Shown here one piece after another: positions 56,348-64,000 of a stretch of DNA of 64,000 bases (its first letter is position 1; each line of letters starts with the position of its first letter). The position numbers were made by a program, and so were the translations under genes. This DNA comes from Saccharospirillum mangrovi. GTDB taxonomy: Bacteria; Pseudomonadota; Gammaproteobacteria; Pseudomonadales; Natronospirillaceae. The stretch covers positions 2,788,001-2,852,000 of the forward strand of contig NZ_CP031415.1 of assembly GCF_003367315.1 (NCBI RefSeq), given 5' to 3'. The notes beneath the pieces were generated by a model. The model saw only the letters and a list, made by a program, of their open reading frames with translations, ran no database searches and had not been told where the DNA came from.

Positions 56348-57168
56348 CGCTGTACGCCGTCGGCGACCTCCAGGGTTGCCGCACCCCGCTGGAACTCTTA
56401 CTGGAAACCGTCGGCTTCGACACCAGCGTCGACAAACTCTGGCTGACCGGCGATTTGGTGAATCGCGGTGACGATTCGCTCGGTTGTCTGCGCCTGGTGC
56501 ATTCGCTGGGCGACGCCGCCGAAACGGTGTTGGGCAATCACGATCTGCATTTATTGGCGCTGGCACTGAGCCAGCAACCGATGAAAAGCAACCCCGATCT
56601 CGACCGTATATTAAATGCCGACGATTGCTTTGAACTGATGGAATGGCTGCGCACCCGGCCGCTGTTATTGCACGACGCCGAACGCCGCTTGCTGATGACG
56701 CACGCCGGCATTCCGCCCATCTGGAGCGATACCGACGCCCAATTGCACGCCAAAGAACTGGAAAGCCTGTTCGCCGACCGGCCGCGTTTTCTCGGCTTTT
56801 TAAGCGACATGTACGGCGACAAACCCGACGTCTGGAGCGACGACTTAACCGGCATTGCCCGCTACCGCTACCTGACCAACGCCTTCACCCGCATGCGCTT
56901 TTGCGGCCCGGACGGCAAGCTGGAATTCAAACACAAAGAAGACCCGGACGACGCCCCCCTTGGCATGCGGCCCTGGTTCGACTGGCCGGTGAAACGCGAA
57001 CACACGGTGTTGTTCGGCCACTGGGCCGCGCTGATGGGCCGCACCGGCAACGACGATTACGTCGCCCTCGATACCGGCTACGTCTGGAACAATTATCTAA
57101 CGCTGATGAATCTGGACACCGGCGAGCGGCTGCATTGCGATACGGCTGGTATTGTTTTTTCGGTGTGA
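56344..57168 (+). CDS. apaH: Bis(5'-nucleosyl)-tetraphosphatase, symmetrical (ApaH)
   Basis: 274 aa metallophosphatase cleaving Ap4A to two ADP. The motif series is complete: YAVGDLQGC, WLTGDLVNRGDDS, VLGNHDLHLLAL, MTHAGIPPIW and LFGHWAALMG. AAGGAG and an ATGA overlap with ksgA show coupling. The apaG gene that commonly lies between ksgA and apaH is absent. A strong bidirectional terminator closes the lptD-surA-pdxA-ksgA-apaH run. Confidence 0.96.
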   Translation: MTLYAVGDLQGCRTPLELLLETVGFDTSVDKLWLTGDLVNRGDDSLGCLRLVHSLGDAAETVLGNHDLHLLALALSQQPMKSNPDLDRILNADDCFELMEWLRTRPLLLHDAERRLLMTHAGIPPIWSDTDAQLHAKELESLFADRPRFLGFLSDMYGDKPDVWSDDLTGIARYRYLTNAFTRMRFCGPDGKLEFKHKEDPDDAPLGMRPWFDWPVKREHTVLFGHWAALMGRTGNDDYVALDTGYVWNNYLTLMNLDTGERLHCDTAGIVFSV

Positions 57169-57180
57169 CTTTTTTCAACC

Positions 57181-57220
57181 AAAAAAATGGCTCAGTGAAT
57201 TCACTGAGCCATTTTTTTTT
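57181..57220. terminator. Perfect palindromic bidirectional terminator
   Basis: A-tract, TGGCTCAGTGA and TCACTGAGCCA arms with a central ATT-type turn, then at least nine Ts. It terminates apaH on the plus strand and the large lipoprotein gene on the minus strand. Confidence 0.93.
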
Positions 57221-57242
57221 GCCCATGCGCTGGGGCTTAGCG

Positions 57243-59942
57243 TTACCAGAAGGGAATGGCTTGCACCGATTTAGACGCACCGGCTTCGGCTTTAACCACC
57301 ACCATCGCCTGGCCCCGGTTGTTCATTACCAAATGGTGGTTATTGCCGGAGTTTCCCGCCGTCGATGTCACGTCCGCCAGCACCCGAGGTTGCTCCAACC
57401 AATCGCCGGCATCGGGCGAATAGAGTTGCGCCACCAACGACCGGGCTTCGGTCTCTTCGATGGCAATCCAGATCACCATTGCATCGCCTTTCTCGCGCAT
57501 GGCAATTTGGGGATTGATCGCATCAACGAACGACGAGCCAGCCCCCCGCTTTTCCGGCGTCGTCCACTGCGACGTTGCAATGGCGTATTGGCTACTCCAG
57601 ATGTCACGATGACCTGTTTCGTTTTGCTGTTGCCAAATCGCCACGGCGCGGCCCTGGTCATCGAGCGCTACCTGCGGTAAAGCGGCCGCGCCTTGGCCGG
57701 GTTGATTGTCGCTAATCTGTTCCGGCTCACTCCATTCCCATACTCCATCCCGCTGGGCGTACACACTGACCAGAATGTTCACCGTACCCGTACCCACGTT
57801 ACCTTCGTTCAACTGCACGGCCTCCCACACCGCGACCGCCTGCCCGGCGTTGTTCACCGCCACGTGCGGATGGCCAACGAATTTAGGTTGGCCCTCAATG
57901 CCATCAACTTCAGTTTCAGTGCCATAAGGATGCCTGGCCAGTTCAATGGCCGCGCTGTCCCAGGACGGTTCAGCATCCAGGTTCGTCCTAAAGATATTGG
58001 CCCGAATCACTGTGGCTTTTTGAGAGTTAATGTCCTCCTGCCAGACAGCTATAGCCGTTCCGGCAGCATTTATATCCACCACTGTATTATTGCGCGGAAT
58101 GCCAATAGCGCCCGAAGGTGCAATAGCATCCGGATCACCTGACCAAGAGTTGTTGCCCGAATAGTATTTCGCCCCCAACGGCCATACCGCCAGCGCCTGT
58201 CCAGCCTCGTTCATGGCCAGTGCCGGATTAATAGCGGACTCTTGAACAGTCGCCGCCTCGCTCCAGGCCCCGGTACTGGAAACGACATTGGAGCGAAGGA
58301 TGTTCCGCCCATCCACATTACGATTCCACCCCACAAGCAGCCCAGCACCGTCGCCATCCAAACCAACCCTGGGAGCGTCAATGACACGCTGCCCGGCAAC
58401 CGTTACTACGCCCCCCCAAGCATTGTTGTTCAGGTAACGCGCCTTCAGGTTAGTTCCATCGTGCCAAGCCACAACGGCATGGCCGTTGTCGTTCAGAGCC
58501 ACTTGAGGCCAGGAACCAAACCCCATATTGACCGCCGCTTGCCATTTCCAACAATGAATGGCGATGCTCTCCGCCTCCGGCGAACCCGCTAAGCCAGCGC
58601 CATTGACCAGATCACACAATTGGCCCTCAGGCTGCCGCGTAATGGTGATGGCGTATTCATCACTCGGGTAATAGAGCGCGTCGAAGTCAAAGACCTTTTT
58701 GTCACTCGTTAGAGGCAATGTTTGGCCGGCGTTGTTGAGCAACATCAGGCCATCGGCCTCTAGCCCGAAAATCGAACCTTGCAGGGTAATTTCTGGCTGT
58801 GTAGCAGCGCACCGAACCTCAACGGGATTGTCCGTAATGTCCTGAATCTGACCGCTGCCATTAATTACGTCGCATCGCGTTCGGTTGGGATGTCCGGTGA
58901 CGGTGAGACTGTATTCATCGCCCGGCGCGTAATCGGATTCCGGTCCATTGAATGCAAACTGCACATCGGATGGCGATGTAACCACCAACGTTTCGCCACG
59001 GTTATTTTGCAGTTCCAGCTTGCCATAATCACTGAGGGATGAATCGTGATTCCACCCGGTAATCACTCCGTAAAGAATGCCTGTCGGCTTGGTGCAATCG
59101 ATTTGAAAACGCATATCAGCGGCACCCTTAAATACACCGCTACCATTCTTGATACTGCACGTTTGTGCAGCCGGTTGCTGAACAATGGAAATGGCGTAGG
59201 GTTTATCCGGTAAGTATGTATCGGGGAATTCAACGTATTGAGTGATAAGTCGGAAGCTTTCATGAACCTCGACTTCGGTTCCCTGTTCATTTCCCAACGT
59301 CAGCCCCGGGCTCAATAACCCCGTCACGTAGCCATAAACGTAGGAATTTACGCACTCAACCCGAACGAAAACACTCTGCTCGCCGGTAAAAATACCCTGG
59401 CCATTCGCCACCTTGCACCACTGCTCATCCGGCTGTTGCGCAATGGTAATGTTGTAAGCATCACCGACGGCATAGGCGGAGTTGAGAGAGAAATGTGCGG
59501 AGACCGTTTTCGTTGCACCGCGCTCATCCCTCATTACCAGCCCGCCCTCATAGGGCCCGGAAATATTGCCGGTTACATAGGTATTAACGCACTGCACCGC
59601 AACCGACACATTGCCGGCCGAACTGAAAGTGCCGCGCTCGGGCTGCACCTTGCACCACTGCTGTTGCGGTTGCTCGTCAACACGGATTTCGTAAGCCTCA
59701 CCCACCGCATACAACGCCCCAAATTGAAACTGGGTCGTACCACCCAGAACGCTCCGGGTTTCGCCACGGTTATTGCGCAGCACCAGGCCATTGTTTTGCA
59801 GGCCCACCACATTGCCATTCACAACAAACTCCGGCACCGGCTCTTCTCCAGCCTCCGGGCCAAAACCGCCACCGCAGCCTGCCAACGAAAACAGCGCCAC
59901 ACCCAAAACGACCAGATTGAGAAACAACGTCCGCTTATCCAT
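57243..59942 (-). CDS. Large lipoprotein with five Cys-paired repeats and eight propeller-like repeats
   Basis: 899 aa from the ATG at 59942, chosen for GGAGG upstream and a lipoprotein signal ending in SLAGC (Cys-23). Residues 41-120, 121-199, 200-284, 288-379 and 386-466 are five copies of one repeat: VxGLxxxGLxLxNxxG, a central AxGxxYxIxIxxQP, then two Cys. The Cys pairs (97/118, 176/197, 262/283, 357/378, 443/464) are all exactly 21 residues apart, so one disulfide per repeat is likely. Residues about 475-895 carry eight copies of an AxNxxGxAxAVW pattern, suggesting an eight-bladed propeller-like domain. An outer-membrane or surface lipoprotein is likely. Function unknown. Repeats of the first type are common in bacterial surface lipoproteins, as I recall them. 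Confidence 0.8.
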   Translation of the reverse strand: MDKRTLFLNLVVLGVALFSLAGCGGGFGPEAGEEPVPEFVVNGNVVGLQNNGLVLRNNRGETRSVLGGTTQFQFGALYAVGEAYEIRVDEQPQQQWCKVQPERGTFSSAGNVSVAVQCVNTYVTGNISGPYEGGLVMRDERGATKTVSAHFSLNSAYAVGDAYNITIAQQPDEQWCKVANGQGIFTGEQSVFVRVECVNSYVYGYVTGLLSPGLTLGNEQGTEVEVHESFRLITQYVEFPDTYLPDKPYAISIVQQPAAQTCSIKNGSGVFKGAADMRFQIDCTKPTGILYGVITGWNHDSSLSDYGKLELQNNRGETLVVTSPSDVQFAFNGPESDYAPGDEYSLTVTGHPNRTRCDVINGSGQIQDITDNPVEVRCAATQPEITLQGSIFGLEADGLMLLNNAGQTLPLTSDKKVFDFDALYYPSDEYAITITRQPEGQLCDLVNGAGLAGSPEAESIAIHCWKWQAAVNMGFGSWPQVALNDNGHAVVAWHDGTNLKARYLNNNAWGGVVTVAGQRVIDAPRVGLDGDGAGLLVGWNRNVDGRNILRSNVVSSTGAWSEAATVQESAINPALAMNEAGQALAVWPLGAKYYSGNNSWSGDPDAIAPSGAIGIPRNNTVVDINAAGTAIAVWQEDINSQKATVIRANIFRTNLDAEPSWDSAAIELARHPYGTETEVDGIEGQPKFVGHPHVAVNNAGQAVAVWEAVQLNEGNVGTGTVNILVSVYAQRDGVWEWSEPEQISDNQPGQGAAALPQVALDDQGRAVAIWQQQNETGHRDIWSSQYAIATSQWTTPEKRGAGSSFVDAINPQIAMREKGDAMVIWIAIEETEARSLVAQLYSPDAGDWLEQPRVLADVTSTAGNSGNNHHLVMNNRGQAMVVVKAEAGASKSVQAIPFW

Positions 59943-60280
59943 TTCGACCTCCACAATCCATTTGCCAAGCCGTATCGGCCTTAACCGACCGGTAGAGGAG
60001 GATCGTATGAGGGTGCAAAATTCCCCGCCGTTTGAGTGAGCGTTGTATTTAATGTTTCCTAGACTTGCGTCACACTTTTTTGGATAAAAATCAGATGGAT
60101 TGGACGGGGTGTTTTTGGTATTGGCGGTGCACTGCGCCGTAGTGACGAAGGCAGAATGGGTTTGAAAGAGGTCGCTCGGCAACGCCAGCAGTAACAATTA
60201 CATCGCGCTCGCCACCGCCGGGACTGCTTATTGGATATATCTTTTAACGAGGAAATCCGCCACACGGCAGCATTAAACTG
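59943..60280 (-). other. Upstream region of the large lipoprotein gene
   Basis: No gene supported; open frames here are short and unlike proteins. It contains the 19-base element CCGTTTGAGTGAGCGTTGT (60028-60046, plus-strand reading), nearly identical to one before the next minus-strand gene, and a GTGTGACGC sequence further upstream on the minus strand. Confidence 0.6.
60028..60046 (-). promoter_or_regulatory. Shared upstream element, copy 1
   Basis: CCGTTTGAGTGAGCGTTGT (plus-strand reading), 17 of 19 bases identical to 61262-61280. It ends 86 bases before the lipoprotein ATG. Followed further upstream by GCGTCAC, which is also loosely conserved at copy 2 (GCATCAC). Confidence 0.55.
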
Positions 60281-61168
60281 CTATTCCTCAACCCGGCTTA
60301 ACACGAATTCGGGGATACGGGATTCCCTGCCGGCGTCCCGCATCAATGCGATATAACTCCGATAGGCCTGCTTCGCATTTTCGATTTCGCCCAAACCCCA
60401 ATAAGCGTCACCTAAATTAATGTAAGCCACTGTACGGTTTGGGAATTTCTCGATCACTTTCTCCAAAAGATATACGGCCTCATTGAACAAACCGGATCGT
60501 TCGAAGTAGTAACCAATGTCGTTGTATTTCGATACGTTGCTGCGATCTATGGAAGTGATCCATAGGAGTTCATCAATTACCAACCTGTCGGATGCAAGGG
60601 ACAAGTACTCAGCGTCATTTTCATTGTATGAGTTTTTTACCGACTCGTAGAATGAGTCAATTGTAGGCCCTAAATCTGGGTAAACAAAAAATTCATATAT
60701 CAAATCAAGAGGCTGATTGGGAATGTTTAGATATTCAAAATTAGAAAAGGACATATCACCCAACATAAAACCGCCATAACCAGCAAAAAAGTCCCGATGG
60801 TGAACAATGTTATATTCCTTTACCAAGCGATACTGGAGATCAAATACCTGATATATGTAATCTGTAGTATTGCCCGTAGCCCCCCTAACAATACCCACCA
60901 AGTACCTATCTACATCGCAACGAGCCTCGACCCTAACCACTTCCGGAAGACGATACTTTTCTTCGCTGTGCAATATCCTTTCCTGAGACCCTAGCACGAC
61001 TTCGACGTCCCCATTCGGCAGTATTCTTGCGCTACATTGGGCACCTGCGGATTGAGCGTCTGAAAGTTCAGTGCCTTGATTGAAAACCAGTTCTTCTGCA
61101 TTGCTGTTCAACAACAGACAAGTGATCGGCAAGGTTGCCAATAGTGATTGAATGAATCGGTTTTTCAT
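60281..61168 (-). CDS. Exported TPR-containing protein of unknown function
   Basis: 295 aa with a signal peptide (MKNRFIQSLLATLPITCLLLNSNA). The N-terminal half (about residues 25-200) is not recognised. At about 205-285 there are two TPR-like helix pairs: GYYFERSGLFNEAVYLLEKVIEKFP and VAYINLGDAYWGLGEIENAKQAYRSYI. TPRs mediate protein contacts, so it may assist a partner in the periplasm. Codons are more A/T-rich than average for the window. It shares an upstream element with the large lipoprotein gene next to it on the same strand, suggesting that the two are co-regulated. Confidence 0.75.
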   Translation of the reverse strand: MKNRFIQSLLATLPITCLLLNSNAEELVFNQGTELSDAQSAGAQCSARILPNGDVEVVLGSQERILHSEEKYRLPEVVRVEARCDVDRYLVGIVRGATGNTTDYIYQVFDLQYRLVKEYNIVHHRDFFAGYGGFMLGDMSFSNFEYLNIPNQPLDLIYEFFVYPDLGPTIDSFYESVKNSYNENDAEYLSLASDRLVIDELLWITSIDRSNVSKYNDIGYYFERSGLFNEAVYLLEKVIEKFPNRTVAYINLGDAYWGLGEIENAKQAYRSYIALMRDAGRESRIPEFVLSRVEE

Positions 61169-61261
61169 CCCTAAAACCCACCGTTAGTGACTGGAAGCAA
61201 GAACCGGCGCTTATAACAAGCAACCGCCCGCCAGCACTGTACGGTGGAGATTGTCCGCTTA

Positions 61262-61280
61262 CCGTTTGAGTAATCGTTGT
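61262..61280 (-). promoter_or_regulatory. Shared upstream element, copy 2
   Basis: CCGTTTGAGTAATCGTTGT (plus-strand reading), the counterpart of 60028-60046. It ends 94 bases before the TPR protein ATG. The similar distance from both starts argues for a promoter or operator rather than chance. Confidence 0.55.
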
Positions 61281-61330
61281 TTTTGTGGGATTTAAAACGC
61301 GCATCACGTTTTAGTCTGAACAACAGGCAC

Positions 61331-61365
61331 AAAAAAGGCGCCAGTTCTAAACGAAATCTGGCGCC
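61331..61365 (-). terminator. Terminator of flgT
   Basis: GGCGCCAG and CTGGCGCC form an 8-bp stem, and on the minus strand six Ts follow. It lies about 22 bases after the flgT stop. Confidence 0.88.
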
Positions 61366-61387
61366 AGTCGAGAGCGTCTTTTGACGG

Positions 61388-62644
61388 TCACCACGCCATC
61401 ACGACATCATCCATTTGCAGGTTCAAACGTTCGCTGCCAATCGCCAGTTCGGCAATGGCGAAGTGCGGCTGTACCTGTTTCACTTCGGCGACCAGGCGGG
61501 TGTCGCTCAGTTGCCAGAAGGTATCGCCCTGGCGGTCGAAATGCTGGCTGGTGCGATACACGCTCAGAAAATCGCCCGGGCGCAAACCGCTGCTGGCGCC
61601 GGTATCAACGAAAATTCGTTGACCGTTTACCTGGCTGATCGCCGCCATAAAGGGTTGGCATTGAATGGTTTTCTGAATGTCTTCTACCGCCTGGTCGAGC
61701 AGGATTTTGACTTGCTGGCCGTAATCGGTGCTGAAGAACCGGCCGGTGGCAAAACCGACTGGCGCGTTACGCGGTTCGTTCCATTCGCCGTAGGTGCTGT
61801 AGCGGCTTTGGAAGACCAGCGCACCGGAATAGCCATCGTGCACGAACACATCGAACACAAAGTGGCGGGTGCGTTCGGGTTTTTCAAAACCGACGCGGCT
61901 GAGCATGCCGTCCCAGGCGCGCGGTTGTGGCGCGTACGGGTCTTCCATCGACAGCTCACGGATGGCACCGGAAATCACAAACTGGGCGCCCAGGGTTTTG
62001 GCCGCTTCGACGGCGCTGGTCAACGTCATGCGCGGAGAAAGTTGGGTTGGTGCGCTGTCGCTGTTCGGGTAGAGCGTCATGGCGTTCGCGTTCAGTGCGC
62101 GGATGCCGGCCATGCCGCCGAAACCGTTCACTAAATACGCCGCCAGTTCACGGTCTACCGAACCCAGATGGCCCATGGTGGACTGCTCCGGGTGGTCCAT
62201 CGGGAAGCCGGTGACGGCGACGGTTTTGCGGTAATGGTTAGCCATCACGTTGGCGCACACTTCGTCGGACGATACCCGTGCGGTGATCGACACCTGATAG
62301 ACGTTGCCAACCCGGCCTTCGCTCATAATCTGAATATCGGTGACGCGGGCGGCGCTGTTCACGCGCAGGTAATCGACGGTCAAGTTACCGTTCTCCATCA
62401 CCTGGGTGGAATGCACCTGAGCGCTGACCTGAATGGAGGCGCTTTCAATGGCCTGACGCAGAGCGCGAATGCGGGCGCTGTTGAGGTCGTTGAATTGAAT
62501 CTCCGCTTCGCCTTCGGCATCGACCAACACCAGGCCGTCGTTGCTGAAACCCTCGGCGTGCGCCCCACTCAGACTGAACCCAGCAACCATCAGGGCAGCC
62601 ATCATCCAGCGCAGGAAACTTTGCTCAGTGATGCCTTTCAACAT
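61388..62644 (-). CDS. flgT: Flagellar assembly protein FlgT
   Basis: 418 aa with a signal peptide (LRWMMAALMVAGFSLSGAHAEG). The three-domain FlgT layout is visible: an N-terminal part (GEAEIQFNDLNSARIRALRQAIESASIQV), a middle part with KTVAVTGFPMDHPEQ and LGAQFVISGAIRELS, and a C-terminal SH3-like part (VNGQRIFVDTGASSGLRPGDFLSVYR). FlgT forms the H-ring of sodium-driven polar flagella in Vibrio and helps place MotX/MotY. AGGAG precedes the ATG. It is 27 bases after flgP. Confidence 0.88.
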   Translation of the reverse strand: MLKGITEQSFLRWMMAALMVAGFSLSGAHAEGFSNDGLVLVDAEGEAEIQFNDLNSARIRALRQAIESASIQVSAQVHSTQVMENGNLTVDYLRVNSAARVTDIQIMSEGRVGNVYQVSITARVSSDEVCANVMANHYRKTVAVTGFPMDHPEQSTMGHLGSVDRELAAYLVNGFGGMAGIRALNANAMTLYPNSDSAPTQLSPRMTLTSAVEAAKTLGAQFVISGAIRELSMEDPYAPQPRAWDGMLSRVGFEKPERTRHFVFDVFVHDGYSGALVFQSRYSTYGEWNEPRNAPVGFATGRFFSTDYGQQVKILLDQAVEDIQKTIQCQPFMAAISQVNGQRIFVDTGASSGLRPGDFLSVYRTSQHFDRQGDTFWQLSDTRLVAEVKQVQPHFAIAELAIGSERLNLQMDDVVMAW

Positions 62645-62671
62645 GATGCGCTCCTCGGCCCGTCGTCCGTA

Positions 62672-63283
62672 TTACTCGATGAAGTACAGGCCGGATTCGT
62701 TCGACTCAACGCCCTGGCGGCTCAATTGGCTGCGGGTAATGGCGTCGATGTCGTGAATCATGTCAGCGGCACAGCTGGCGTTTTGACGGCCATTGGCACG
62801 CGTCGCCAGACAGTTGCGGAAGCCTTCGTCGATAACCATTTCAACCATGGTTTCGTAGCTGCCGTCCGACAACATTTCCTGGTAAATCACCCGCGCACCC
62901 ATAATTTGAGTATCGACAAACGCCCGGTACCGATCGCTCTGCACCACCATGTCTTCCACGGTGGACGTACCGATGATCTGCGTGCCGTAAACGCGTTCCG
63001 CCATGGTGCGGTAGGCATCCAGCTTGGAGGCGCGACGCGCAATCAGACGCTGCTGAACTTCAGTCAGACCGGCAGAGTTCGGGTTGATGGCGCCGTAACC
63101 GGAAGCCCGCAACACCATGGGTTCCATCGGCGGCAATTTCTCATTGATCTGTCGCACTTCCGACACGATGGCCGCGACCTGTTCTTCCTGGCTCGGTCCA
63201 CCACCGCCGAACATGCCGCATCCACTCAGCAGCAGGGACAGGGTCGCCAGACTGATCAGCTGGCGCATAGTTTTGGCTTGCAT
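62672..63283 (-). CDS. flgP: FlgP-like LPP20 family lipoprotein
   Basis: 203 aa from the ATG at 63283, chosen because GGAG lies 6 bases upstream and a lipoprotein signal follows (LISLATLSLLLSGC). The mature part carries the LPP20/FlgP pattern ASGYGAINPNSAGLTEVQQRLIARRASKLDAYRTMAERVYG and VEMVIDEGFRNC. In Vibrio, FlgO and FlgP are outer-membrane lipoproteins needed for flagellar stability and motility. With flgT next in line this is a small flagellar operon; flgO is not seen in the window. Confidence 0.85.
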   Translation of the reverse strand: MQAKTMRQLISLATLSLLLSGCGMFGGGGPSQEEQVAAIVSEVRQINEKLPPMEPMVLRASGYGAINPNSAGLTEVQQRLIARRASKLDAYRTMAERVYGTQIIGTSTVEDMVVQSDRYRAFVDTQIMGARVIYQEMLSDGSYETMVEMVIDEGFRNCLATRANGRQNASCAADMIHDIDAITRSQLSRQGVESNESGLYFIE

Positions 63284-63610
63284 AGGGCGCTCCATTTTCT
63301 CTCGGCTCTTGGCCACACGCTGTTGTTCCCAGCTATCGGCCAGGGCGGAAATTACATTAGGAGCATTTCGGAAAGCGGCGCACAGATCGCGCCGTTCGGT
63401 TGACGGCAGGCAGCCGCCAACGAATTGGCAATAAAATTCAGCCAATATTTTGACGAAGCCCACTAAAGAAAACTGCCAATAAAACCCAAAAGCGGCAAAA
63501 ACCGGCCGAAAAGGCGGGTCACCACTTTGCAAACCAATTCACATACACTATTTTTACTTGGACCTCGCCATGGCGGTGCATGGCCGCCCAGCCAACCTCA
63601 AAGGAAGAAG
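63284..63610. other. Divergent intergenic region between flgP and a TraF-like gene
   Basis: No gene supported. It must hold promoters for flgP and for the plus-strand gene, but no convincing sigma-70 or sigma-54 element was found; a GG-to-GC pair on the minus strand has the wrong spacing for sigma-54. Confidence 0.5.
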
Positions 63611-64000
63611 ATGATGCAACGAAGTCTGCTTGCGCTGGCCATATTGACGGCCGGAACAGCCTCAGCCACCCCCTTTACCGGAAACGACACCCGCTCCAGT
63701 GCCATGGGCAACACCGGTGTCGCCTCCGCTGATTCCTTCGCCGCCAGCCAGTTCAACCCGGCGTTGTTGTCGGCTTACGAAGATAACGTCGACTTCGGTT
63801 TGCAACTGCCGAGCATCATGTTTTCGATTGATGATGGGTATGGGTTTATTAAGGCAGTGAATGTTGCGCAGAATTTCGAGAATACGGATACCGATGCCAT
63901 TCTGAGGGAAGTGGGTGAATTGCCGGATGCTGTTGCAGCAACTTCGGACGCCGCCGATGAATTTAATGACGGTATTGATGCTGGTGAACTTGATGCCTAC
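63611..64000 (+). CDS. TraF-like outer-membrane protein, N-terminal part
   Basis: The first 130 residues, running off the window. A signal peptide (MMQRSLLALAILTAGTASA) is followed by TRSSAMGNTGVASADSFAASQFNPALLSAYEDNVDFGLQLPSI, the opening of the conjugal transfer TraF_2-type family, outer-membrane barrel proteins that despite the name occur on chromosomes. AAGGA precedes two tandem ATGs (63611 and 63614), either of which may be used. Role unknown. Confidence 0.75.
   Translation, partial: MMQRSLLALAILTAGTASATPFTGNDTRSSAMGNTGVASADSFAASQFNPALLSAYEDNVDFGLQLPSIMFSIDDGYGFIKAVNVAQNFENTDTDAILREVGELPDAVAATSDAADEFNDGIDAGELDAY

Noticed and set aside
63400..63480. Sigma-54 promoter for flgP
   Set aside because: A GG and GC pair is present on the minus strand but 12 bases apart instead of 10, so the -24/-12 spacing is wrong.

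Overview
The window reads as a chromosomal segment of a free-living, probably marine or halophilic, gammaproteobacterium of moderately high GC content. The evidence is the gammaproteobacterial gene orders: gpmM-envC-ctpA-yibQ divergent from yibN-grxC-secB, lptD-surA-pdxA-ksgA-apaH, mutY-yggX, and metE divergent from metR. FlgP/FlgT flagellar proteins and a NIT-domain chemoreceptor indicate a motile, polarly flagellated, Oceanospirillales-like bacterium. The genus cannot be resolved from the sequence alone. Nearly all of the window is coding. No rRNA, CRISPR array, insertion sequence or prophage was seen, and there is one tRNA (Phe).

Layout. 1-4.7 kb: oligopeptide ABC importer (end of oppA, then oppBCDF). 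4.7-6.2 kb: two divergent paralogous small outer-membrane barrel proteins, one broken by an amber codon. 6.3-9.8 kb: ilvD, mutY, yggX, tRNA-Phe. 9.9-17.8 kb: an EEP-fold phosphohydrolase, then an envelope redox/flavin module on the minus strand (DoxX; TlpA-like thioredoxin, DUF4266, DUF3570; ApbE), split by a plus-strand pair encoding a lipoprotein and a Tat-exported DUF1501-type protein. 17.9-25.8 kb: TatD-like hydrolase, DUF2799 lipoprotein, yibQ-ctpA-envC-gpmM, and divergent yibN-grxC-secB. 25.9-28 kb: a PAS/GGDEF cyclic-di-GMP synthase. 28-33.8 kb: an RpiR-type regulator and a four-gene operon resembling purine/ureide catabolism genes (HpxW-like oxamate amidohydrolase, TSUP transporter, ureidoglycine-type aminotransferase, allantoate amidohydrolase), with matching palindromic operators before the regulator and before the operon. 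33.8-37.1 kb: thiI, then glnA with a sigma-54/NtrC-type promoter.

37.1-38.5 kb is a markedly AT-rich island with one SIR2-like gene, the best candidate for a horizontally acquired defence gene. 38.5-43.1 kb: ilvI-ilvH and a NIT-domain chemoreceptor, separated by a dispersed inverted-repeat element. 43.3-47.4 kb: a small membrane protein, metE and metR. 47.4-48.3 kb: an intact reading frame whose expected start codon is ATC, beside a structured non-coding segment. 48.3-57.2 kb: M17 aminopeptidase, djlA, lptD-surA-pdxA-ksgA-apaH. 57.2-61.2 kb: a large lipoprotein with five Cys-paired repeats and a TPR protein, sharing a near-identical upstream element. 61.4-64 kb: flgT, flgP and the start of a TraF-like outer-membrane protein.

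Functionally the window mixes housekeeping (BCAA synthesis by IlvD/IlvIH, nitrogen assimilation by GlnA, methionine by MetE/MetR, envelope biogenesis by LptD/SurA/CtpA/EnvC/SecB) with accessory units. The least explained are the ApbE/DUF4266/DUF3570/thioredoxin module with its inserted DUF1501 pair, the SIR2-like island, the RpiR-controlled ureide operon, and the pair of exported proteins sharing an upstream element. All family assignments come from recognising motifs by eye; no database search was run.
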